Shown here piece after piece: positions 1 through 4,340 of a stretch of 10,929 nucleotides of DNA. Each line of letters opens with the position of its first letter. Position 1 is the first letter of the stretch. The stretch comes from CAZTME01 sp964614795 (GTDB lineage Bacteria; Patescibacteriota; Microgenomatia; UBA1400; PJMF01): the NCBI GenBank assembly GCA_964614795.1, contig CAZTME010000036.1, positions 1 through 10,929 on the forward strand, given 5' to 3'. The position numbers and the translations under genes are program-made. The notes below the pieces were generated by a model. That model saw only the letters and a list, made by a program, of their open reading frames with translations, did no database searches and was not told the origin of the DNA.

Positions 1-1
1 T

Positions 2-406
2 GCTTCTAAAAAAACCATTGCCGGTTTTACTTTAATTGAATTGTTGGTGGTGGTGGCCATTATTGCAATTTTAGCCTCTATTGGAATTGCGGTGTATAGA
101 AATGCTCAAAATCGAGCAAATGATGCCAAAAGAATATCTGCTGTTAAAGCTTATCAAGCAGCGCTAGAACAAAAATACGCACAAAATAATCAAGTTTATT
201 CTACGGGATCAATTACTTCTAATGATTTTTCCGATAACATCAATCCAAGTACTCAAACTTGGTTTTCTGTTAGATCCAATTCCACCGCATACTGCGCTCA
301 CGCGCTACTTCAAAATAGCACTGGAAATTGTGGTGGTTGTACTGGCATAGGCGAATTCACCTATTCCAGCACTGGCTCATATTTTTGCGTGAAGAACCTT
401 CAATAA
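2..406 (+). CDS. Type IV pilin-like protein, 5' partial
   Basis: The frame is open from the window edge, so the true start codon lies upstream. The visible N-terminus reads ASKKTIAG then FTLIELLVVVAIIAILA. This is the class III prepilin signal: a basic leader, cleavage after Gly by a PilD-type peptidase, Glu at mature position 5, and a hydrophobic helix that anchors the subunit in the membrane and packs the pilus core. The rest is a short globular domain of about 100 residues. Four cysteines sit near the C-terminus, which ends FCVKNLQ, so disulfides are possible. The stop is TAA at 404-406. A paralogue starts 20 bases downstream, which suggests a pilin operon. It could equally be a major or minor pilin or a pseudopilin of a competence or secretion system; the sequence does not decide. 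Confidence 0.85.
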   Translation, partial: ASKKTIAGFTLIELLVVVAIIAILASIGIAVYRNAQNRANDAKRISAVKAYQAALEQKYAQNNQVYSTGSITSNDFSDNINPSTQTWFSVRSNSTAYCAHALLQNSTGNCGGCTGIGEFTYSSTGSYFCVKNLQ

Positions 407-414
407 CCTATAAT
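385..414 (+). promoter_or_regulatory. Possible promoter for the second pilin gene
   Basis: A perfect TATAAT lies at 409-414, right across the stop of the first pilin gene. A weak -35 (TTGCGT, 385-390) sits 18 bases upstream. The ATG of the next gene follows 12 bases after the -10 and has no Shine-Dalgarno sequence. An independent or supplementary start for the second pilin is plausible, but AT-rich sequence can produce this by chance. Confidence 0.35.
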
Positions 415-426
415 TCGTACTTAATA

Positions 427-924
427 ATGTTTGTTCAAAAAAAAAGACATCGACGCGGTTTTTCATTAATTGAGTTGCTTATTGTCGTCACGGTTTTGGC
501 CATTATTGGAGCTGTCTCCGCGCTGGCGGTAACCACCCAAATGGCCAAATCACGCGATAGCAAGCGCAAAGGTCACATTAATCAACTGCACAAACTCACG
601 GAGGAGTACTACACGCAGTTCAATGTTTATCCGGAACATCTTGTCATTCCTGGTGATCCAGGCTCTCCTCAAAATGCCGTGGAAGCCTACGAAGTATTTC
701 GTGAAACTTTAGCTCAACATTCACTCAAACGCCTTACGGATGTCAAAGATCCTCTCAACAAAGATCCATATTTTTACACTTACACCTACCCCTTCCCCGC
801 TGGTGGAACGGGCTATTGTCTTTGTGCCAGAATGGAGAGAGATAATGGTAATTCTGGAGAAAATTGCACTAATGTGGCCGTCAATCAACCAAAAACGCAC
901 TTTTGTTTAAGAAGTATTCAATAA
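427..924 (+). CDS. Type IV pilin-like protein
   Basis: A 165-residue prepilin-like protein. The leader is short and very basic (MFVQKKRHRRG, residues 1-11), followed by the cleavage point and FSLIELLIVVTVLAIIGAV, with the conserved Glu at mature position 5 and a transmembrane helix to about residue 35. The globular part keeps a KSRDSKRKGHI region and the YYTQFNVYP segment typical of pseudopilin helix-1/loop junctions. Four cysteines lie in the last 40 residues and the end is FCLRSIQ, matching the FCVKNLQ end of the preceding gene, so the two are paralogues. The frame stays open further upstream, but only the ATG at 427 places the leader correctly. It likely acts in the type IV pilus or a related uptake fibre. 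The stop TAA touches the first base of a repeat element. Confidence 0.87.
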   Translation: MFVQKKRHRRGFSLIELLIVVTVLAIIGAVSALAVTTQMAKSRDSKRKGHINQLHKLTEEYYTQFNVYPEHLVIPGDPGSPQNAVEAYEVFRETLAQHSLKRLTDVKDPLNKDPYFYTYTYPFPAGGTGYCLCARMERDNGNSGENCTNVAVNQPKTHFCLRSIQ

Positions 925-1090
925 TTGAACGACCACGGACTTACGCCCGCGGATCCCTAGAATGCAAGCTTCGCTTGTCCTGAGTCTTCTTTTTCCTAGC
1001 ATCCAATATAATGCATTTCAAATAGAGAAGACTCAGGAACCCGATACACCCCCGGACTTACGCCCGCGGATCTTCTAAGGAGTATTAGAA
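924..1090 (+). repeat. Family 1 composite repeat, copy 1
   Basis: It starts with ATTGAAC overlapping the pilin stop codon. The unit CGGACTTACGCCCGCGGATC occurs twice in direct orientation (936-955 and 1053-1072). Each copy sits in a near-palindrome of 6 bp with one mismatch (933-938 with 947-952; 1050-1055 with 1064-1069). Between the units are a CAAGC/GCTTG hairpin (965-977) and a perfect 13-bp inverted repeat (978-990 with 1026-1038, loop 35). The element ends in a TTCTAA/TTAGAA hairpin (1073-1090) with GGAGTA in the loop. Related copies are at 3326 and 7214. No coding capacity is evident. I do not recognise the family. Confidence 0.85.
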
Positions 1091-1314
1091 ACAACAAAAT
1101 AGCGACATCGTACCCAATTAGGGTACTACCAGACATCATCTCACGGTATGGATGAGCTTCGCCTCCCCCCATCTATTCAAGAATGTACACCTCTAGATCG
1201 TCTTCCCTAGGGCGAACCTCCCTAGCTGTCCAAGGAAAAACGACCATTCAGTGTTCAGTCTCTCCTATTTTGGCATGTTACACTCCATCAACAAAATTAT
1301 TTGGGGTAATTCTC
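1091..1314. other. Non-coding stretch with several hairpins
   Basis: No convincing gene. An open frame beginning at 1183 runs into the SHOCT gene, but its first 54 codons show no protein-like pattern and precede the promoter. Visible structure: GTACCC/GGGTAC (1110-1115 with 1121-1126, loop 5) and CTAGGG/CCCTAG (1207-1212 with 1220-1225, loop 7). Neither is followed by a good T-run, so they are not clear terminators. Confidence 0.5.
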
Positions 1315-1327
1315 TCTGCTATAATAA
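1315..1327 (+). promoter_or_regulatory. Extended -10 promoter before SHOCT gene
   Basis: TCTGCTATAATAA contains TATAAT (1320-1325) with an upstream TG (extended -10). No good -35 is visible. The identical 13 bases recur in front of the L10 leader at 1935-1947. Predicted transcription starts near 1332, giving a leader of about 13 bases to the ATG at 1345. Confidence 0.6.
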
Positions 1328-1344
1328 CGTTTAGTAAAAAAAGA

Positions 1345-1632
1345 ATGAAAGGCATTATGCCAGGTGGTTTAATGAGAGCAGCCGCAACAGCTAGTATGAT
1401 TAGTTCCGCACGATTAAATCGTGAACAGCGAAAAGCAGTTGCAAATTATAATGAACATGTCACAACCGCGCCAACAACCCAAGCTACTCCAGCACCAGTC
1501 GCCACTACTCCAACTCAAGTTGCGACAGATGATGTGACAGCTCAACTTCAACAACTGGCCTCACTTCACCAACAGGGAATTCTTACAGATGAAGAATTTT
1601 CTGCTAAGAAGAAACAATTGTTGGGAATTTAA
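1345..1632 (+). CDS. Small SHOCT-domain protein
   Basis: A protein of 95 residues from the ATG at 1345. The C-terminus (about 65-93) contains LQQLASLHQQGILTDEEF followed by SAKKKQLL. This fits the SHOCT (short C-terminal) domain, a helix-turn-helix-like pair of short helices found at the ends of many otherwise unrelated bacterial proteins and thought to mediate oligomerisation. The N-terminus is small and basic (MKGIMPGGLMRAAATASMISS, with SARLNREQRK following), resembling the Arg/Ala-rich starts of other SHOCT proteins. A Thr/Pro/Ala-rich linker (about 40-62) joins the two. The start follows from the -10 at 1320; ATG 1357 and ATG 1372 (AGGTGG just upstream) are alternatives. Cellular role unknown. 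A degenerate L10-leader-like motif begins 10 bases after the stop. Confidence 0.7.
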   Translation: MKGIMPGGLMRAAATASMISSARLNREQRKAVANYNEHVTTAPTTQATPAPVATTPTQVATDDVTAQLQQLASLHQQGILTDEEFSAKKKQLLGI

Positions 1633-1641
1633 TTATAAATC

Positions 1642-1697
1642 GCTCGCAGACAGCATGCAGTCTTGAGTTGCACCGAGAAAAGCAAAATTTTTTTTCA
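1642..1697 (+). repeat. L10-leader-like motif, degenerate copy A
   Basis: This aligns almost base for base with the motif before rplJ (from 1967): GC-C-CAGACAGC-TGCAGTC, then CCGAG, then AAGCAAAATTTTT. Differences are mostly transitions. The AGACAGC and CCGAG landmarks survive, but the stem seen in copy B loses two pairs. A shifted UGCA/UGCA pairing (1656-1659 with 1669-1672) is possible. A run of eight T follows. It lies in the 3' flank of the SHOCT gene rather than ahead of a ribosomal gene, so it may be a decayed duplicate or a 3' control element. Confidence 0.55.
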
Positions 1698-1917
1698 GAA
1701 ACATGAAGCAGAAAGAAAAGATTTAATCTTGTTCGTAAATGCTAGAGAATTTGCAATAGACTTGTCTTGCAATAAAAACATGAATTAATTTGATAAAAAT
1801 TTGGAACTTTTTCAAGGCGCTTGCGACTAATTGTAGCAAAAAGCTAATTGAAGGAGCAAGCAACGGGAAAAAATGACCAAAAGATGAACAAATGAATCGC
1901 CTAAGAAAACGGATGTC
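1698..1917. other. Non-coding spacer before rplJ promoter
   Basis: AT-rich with no credible gene. A GCTTGC/GCAAGC pair (1819-1824 with 1856-1861) encloses a TAGC/GCTA hairpin with loop AAAAA and two direct CTAATTG repeats (1827-1833 and 1844-1850). Function unknown. Confidence 0.4.
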
Positions 1918-1945
1918 TTGCTCTCCAAAAATTATCTGCTATAAT
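1918..1945 (+). promoter_or_regulatory. rplJ-rplL promoter
   Basis: The -35 is TTGCTC (1918-1923), with a 16-base spacer and an extended -10 TGCTATAAT (TATAAT at 1940-1945). Transcription is predicted near 1952, about 15 bases before the L10-leader motif and about 290 bases before the rplJ start. Such a long leader fits a structured regulatory 5' UTR. Confidence 0.7.
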
Positions 1946-1966
1946 AATCTTTCCTTTTAATTAAGG

Positions 1967-2020
1967 AGCCCACAGACAGCGTGCAGTCATAAGTCGCGCC
2001 GAGGGAAGCAAAATTTTTCA
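1967..2020 (+). promoter_or_regulatory. Ribosomal protein L10 leader
   Basis: The motif AGACAGC (1974-1980) and GCCGAGG (1998-2004) flanks a hairpin, GCGUG pairing with CGCGC around a CAGUCAUAAGU loop, with an outer CCC/GGG pairing. This matches the kink-turn-like L10 leader known upstream of rplJ in many bacteria, where the L10-(L12)n complex binds its own mRNA and represses the operon when stalk protein is in excess. Position (just after the promoter, before rplJ) strongly supports the call. A covariance search with the L10 leader model would settle it. Confidence 0.68.
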
Positions 2021-2048
2021 GTAGAATTGAGTTAAATTCAATTTTACT
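2020..2048 (+). promoter_or_regulatory. Leader hairpin before rplJ
   Basis: AGTAGAATTGA (2020-2030) pairs over 11 bp (one G-U) with TCAATTTTACT (2038-2048), loop of 7. It directly follows the L10-leader motif. No uridine tract follows, so it is more likely part of a switch or a mRNA-stability structure than a terminator. Two further leader hairpins are visible: GAGAAAAT/ATTTTCTC (2108-2115 with 2125-2132) and TTGCGC/GCGCAA (2172-2177 with 2197-2202). Confidence 0.5.
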
Positions 2049-2241
2049 TCTGAAGTACTTCTCCCCTCACCTCACTTTTTGACTGTAATCACGCGACTCT
2101 TTGGCTAGAGAAAATGAAAATATTATTTTCTCAACCGAATGGGTTTGTCTGTCGAATAAAAATAAAGCAGATTGCGCTCATACTCACATAGCTATTGCGC
2201 AACATCTTTAATGAAGAAAAAGAATCAAGAAAGGTTTACTT

Positions 2242-2751
2242 ATGCCAAGTCAAAAAAATCAACAAAAAGTTGGCGAATTACAAGATAAATTACTCAATGC
2301 AAAGTCGTTTGCAATCTTTGATTATTCCGGTACCACCGTGAATGACCAAGTCGACCTGCGACGCAAGTTGCGCGAGGCCGGCTCTTCAATGTATGTGACC
2401 AAAAACACCTTAATCAACGTTGTCACCGAAGGCAAGCTTAAAGCCAATCTTGACGGCATGAACGCGATAGCTATTTCTATGGATGATGAAGTGGCTGGCT
2501 TAAAAGTACTCGTTTCATGGCACGAAGAAAAAGAAAAATTGGTGATTAAAGGCGGAATGGTTGGTGGTGATGTTTTAACTTCAGATCAAGTTATTGCCTT
2601 AAGTAAATTGCCGGGCAAGAATGAGTTGATCGCCACCTTGATCAGTCGCATTCAAGGACCGGCTTATGGTTTGGTAAACGTGCTTAATGCCGGTATGAGA
2701 GACTTGGTTTATGTCTTAAAAGCGGTAGCCGAAAAACCGGCATCCAATTAA
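2242..2751 (+). CDS. rplJ: 50S ribosomal protein L10
   Basis: A protein of 169 residues, a normal length for L10. The N-terminal region (MPSQKNQQKVGELQDKL, then AKSFAIFDYSGTTVNDQVDL and RRKLREAG) is the rRNA-binding half that anchors the stalk base to 23S rRNA. Other conserved stretches are YVTKNTLINVV (residues about 51-61) and LPGKNELIATLISRIQGP (about 123-140). The C-terminal helix (about 140-165) is where L7/L12 dimers dock. A Shine-Dalgarno AGAAAGG sits about 8 bases before the ATG, in contrast to many neighbours. It is the first gene of a two-gene operon with rplL, preceded by an L10-type autoregulatory leader. No rplK or rplA lies immediately upstream, unlike the common arrangement. 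Confidence 0.96.
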   Translation: MPSQKNQQKVGELQDKLLNAKSFAIFDYSGTTVNDQVDLRRKLREAGSSMYVTKNTLINVVTEGKLKANLDGMNAIAISMDDEVAGLKVLVSWHEEKEKLVIKGGMVGGDVLTSDQVIALSKLPGKNELIATLISRIQGPAYGLVNVLNAGMRDLVYVLKAVAEKPASN

Positions 2752-2791
2752 GAGTTTATTCGAGCAGTTGCTCATAGTAGAAAAATAACGT

Positions 2792-2811
2792 CGTACTTAA
2801 TACGTACTTAA
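2792..2811 (+). repeat. Direct repeat in rplJ-rplL spacer
   Basis: CGTACTTAA occurs twice, 11 bases apart (2792-2800, 2803-2811), just before the rplL Shine-Dalgarno site. The longer CGTACTTAATA is also found directly before the second pilin start (416-426). Meaning unknown; it may be a chance AT-rich similarity. A short GAGC/GCTC hairpin (2761-2772) lies upstream. Confidence 0.35.
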
Positions 2812-2823
2812 AGAAAGGAACAT

Positions 2824-3237
2824 ATGTCCGACGACACACAAAAAACAGAACTTTCCAAAGAGGTTGCCTCTATTGTAGAGTCTGTTAAAAAACTTTCACT
2901 CGTGCAAGTGAGTGAATTAGTAAAAGCTCTGGAGGAGGAATTTGGCGTTTCTGCCGCCGCTCCTATGATGATGGGTGCTATGCCAGCAGCAGGTGGCGCT
3001 TCAGCCGCTCCAGCCGAGGAAAAAACAGAATTTGACGTCATCCTCAAAGATGCCGGCGCCAACAAAATTGGCGCAATTAAAGCTGTGCGAACCCTCAAAC
3101 CAGAACTTGGTTTAGGTGAAGCCAAAGCTTTCGTTGAATCCGCTCCAAAGCCAGTTTTAGAGGGTGCTAAAAAGGAAGATGCTGAAAAAGCCAAAAAAAC
3201 CCTTGAAGAAGCTGGATGTGTAGTTGAGTTGAAGTAA
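2824..3237 (+). CDS. rplL: 50S ribosomal protein L7/L12
   Basis: A protein of 137 residues, slightly longer than the usual 120-130. The N-terminal dimerisation domain (about 8-45) contains VKKLSLVQVSELVKALEEEF and is followed by GVSAAAPMMM. The flexible hinge is rich in Ala, Gly and Pro (about 42-65). The C-terminal factor-binding domain starts at EKTEFDVILKDAGANKIGAI and continues with KAVRTLKPELGLGEAKAFVE, VLEGAKKEDAEKAKKTLEEA and GCVVELK. Multiple copies form the stalk that recruits and activates EF-Tu, EF-G and IF2. The SD sequence AGAAAGGA lies about 5 bases before the ATG. It is co-transcribed with rplJ over a 72-base gap. An antisense frame covers the whole gene but is a shadow. A family 1 repeat lies in its 3' UTR, before the terminator. 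Confidence 0.97.
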   Translation: MSDDTQKTELSKEVASIVESVKKLSLVQVSELVKALEEEFGVSAAAPMMMGAMPAAGGASAAPAEEKTEFDVILKDAGANKIGAIKAVRTLKPELGLGEAKAFVESAPKPVLEGAKKEDAEKAKKTLEEAGCVVELK

Positions 3238-3285
3238 TTCAACTTGAATGATTTGGCTGATTTGCACTTGAAGATGCAAGACGAA

Positions 3286-3325
3286 AATCAATCGACAGCA
3301 CATCACCCGATGTAAGAGATTGATT
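3286..3325 (+). other. 3' UTR hairpin next to repeat copy 2
   Basis: AATCAATC (3286-3293) pairs perfectly with GATTGATT (3318-3325). Inside, ACATC (3300-3304) pairs with GATGT (3309-3313) around ACCC. The hairpin ends on the base before the ATTGAAC that opens the repeat. It is probably transcribed with rplL. Confidence 0.5.
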
Positions 3326-3374
3326 ATTGAACGATCACGGACTTACGCCCGCGGATCTTCTAAGGAGTATTAGA
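3326..3374 (+). repeat. Family 1 repeat, solo copy 2
   Basis: Its 5' part (ATTGAACGATCACGG then the 20-base unit at 3338-3357) matches the left end of copy 1. Its 3' part (TTCTAAGGAGTATTAGA, 3358-3374) matches the right end of copy 1. The internal segment and one of the two units are missing. It sits between the rplL stop and the operon terminator, so it should be present in the mRNA. Confidence 0.85.
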
Positions 3375-3423
3375 TTTCAAATCTGGAAATGCAATTAGCC
3401 GATTAATACACACTTTAACTGAC

Positions 3424-3460
3424 AAAAACCTCTTGTGCGATAAAACACAGGAGGTTTTTT
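3424..3460 (+). terminator. Intrinsic terminator of rplJ-rplL
   Basis: AAAAACCTCTTGTG (3424-3437) pairs over 14 bp (one G-T) with CACAGGAGGTTTTT (3446-3459), loop CGATAAAA, ending in a run of six T. The A-tract on the left arm makes it potentially bidirectional. A second AT-rich hairpin follows (TTCAAAAT/ATTTTGAA, 3478-3485 with 3491-3498). Confidence 0.92.
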
Positions 3461-3753
3461 GAGAAGATAATCAGCTGTTCAAAATAGACAATTTTGAATA
3501 TTTTACTTTGATTCATAGAGTCTTTGGCATGAGCTGACAATTTCTCTGACCAATCACTTTGCCAAATAGCAACGAACTATATCAAGTTTGTAATTTAGAC
3601 ATGAGTTTGCGTTATTCGAAAATAAAGCAATCCAATTGAGTGGGCTCATTGATCTGAAGGAAAGCTCCTACTCAGTACCATAATCACTAGGTATTTTTAC
3701 TTTATCAACAACTTTTGCAAATTCCTTAATTGATCTGACTTCATTTCTCCCCC
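3461..3753. other. Gene-free spacer
   Basis: No coding region is supported. Apart from the AT-rich hairpin at 3478-3498 and a weak TACC/GGTA pair before TTTTT (about 3677-3700) I see nothing notable. Confidence 0.4.
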
Positions 3754-3783
3754 TTGACCTAGTTATCCATATTCTGCTACTGT
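3754..3783 (+). promoter_or_regulatory. Candidate promoter of the HTH gene
   Basis: The -35 TTGACC (3754-3759) is 18 bases from an extended -10 TGCTACTGT (TACTGT, 3778-3783). Predicted start near 3790, which gives a leader of about 115 bases. Confidence 0.45.
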
Positions 3784-3866
3784 AGAGGACAGTAATCGTA
3801 CTTTTGTACTATTTCTCACACCGGATATGTCCTAGGCTGCCCAAGCCCCTGCATCAGGTGAGCCTA
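3779..3866 (+). promoter_or_regulatory. Structured leader of the HTH gene
   Basis: Three hairpins lie in a row: ACTGT/ACAGT (3779-3783 with 3789-3793), GTAC/GTAC around TTTT (3798-3809), and TAGGCT/AGCCTA (3833-3838 with 3861-3866) enclosing CCTG/CAGG. The first overlaps the proposed -10. They could be operators for the encoded DNA-binding protein or RNA structures. Not recognised as a known riboswitch. Confidence 0.35.
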
Positions 3867-3906
3867 TGGTATGGTATTTGCAGGAACAATAGCAGAAAGG
3901 ATTGCT

Positions 3907-4194
3907 ATGGCAGATGATTTGAAAACAACTGCATTAGGTATGGATGAATTTGAAGATAAACGCACAGGCAGGGTGGATGATGCCACCAAACTTGACATTC
4001 ATAACTTGCCGGACTTACTCACAGTAAGAGAGGTGGCAGATTTATTGCGCGTATCCCCCCTAACCATCAAACGCTGGGGAAAAAGAGGCAAACTGCCGGC
4101 AATTCGCATCAATTCTCGCGGTGATAGACGCTACAAAAAAGAATCCGTACTTTGGCTTTTGGGCGTCACCATGACCGAACCAAGTGGTGATTAA
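3907..4194 (+). CDS. HTH DNA-binding protein (excisionase/MerR-type)
   Basis: A protein of 95 residues. LLTVREVADLLRVSPLTIKR (about 37-56) followed by WGKRGKLPAIR, then RGDRRYKKESVLWLL, is the winged helix-turn-helix of the HTH_17/excisionase-like family: helix-turn-helix, Trp after the recognition helix, and a GDRRY wing (about 72-76). The first 35 residues are acidic and polar, without recognisable fold. Start chosen at ATG 3907 because AGAAAGGA lies 5 bases upstream; an in-frame ATG at 3871 lacks this and overlaps the end of a leader hairpin region. Proteins of this type are either small transcription factors or phage/plasmid excisionases. No integrase or attachment site is visible here, so a chromosomal regulator is the better guess. 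Target unknown. Confidence 0.8.
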   Translation: MADDLKTTALGMDEFEDKRTGRVDDATKLDIHNLPDLLTVREVADLLRVSPLTIKRWGKRGKLPAIRINSRGDRRYKKESVLWLLGVTMTEPSGD

Positions 4195-4291
4195 TCTATC
4201 CTGATCGGAAAAGAAATAGATATCAATTAGAATAAGCCGGATGGTTGGAATAACAATTCATGTCGGCTAATACTTGAAAGTTATTGATTCT

Positions 4292-4309
4292 CACAAAATT
4301 TATTTTGTG
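4292..4309. terminator. Possible hairpin between convergent genes
   Basis: CACAAAA (4292-4298) and TTTTGTG (4303-4309) form a 7-bp hairpin with loop TTTA between the convergent HTH and glycosyltransferase genes. The following sequence is T-rich only in patches. An imperfect AGCCG/CGGCT pair (4235-4239 with 4264-4268) lies before it. Terminator function is uncertain. Confidence 0.3.
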
Positions 4310-4340
4310 TGTGTTGATTTTAATAAACAAAATTTTCAAC

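Noticed and set aside
328..426. N-terminal extension of the second pilin
   Set aside because: It overlaps the first pilin gene in another frame and would bury the prepilin leader.
924..1090. CRISPR array or integron attC site
   Set aside because: Only two units with a long unequal interior, no regular spacers, no cas genes, and no attC core sites (RYYYAAC/GTTRRRY) in the right arrangement; no integrase nearby.
1183..1344. N-terminal extension of the SHOCT protein
   Set aside because: These codons precede the extended -10 at 1320, contain a CTAGGG/CCCTAG hairpin, and encode sequence without protein-like pattern.
2808..3242. 144-codon minus-strand frame over rplL
   Set aside because: It is the antisense of a certain L7/L12 gene; its Ser/Ala/Pro-rich product reflects the Ala/Glu/Lys codons on the other strand.
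3907..4194. Prophage or plasmid excisionase module
   Set aside because: The HTH fold would fit, but no integrase, attachment repeat or other phage gene is in the window.
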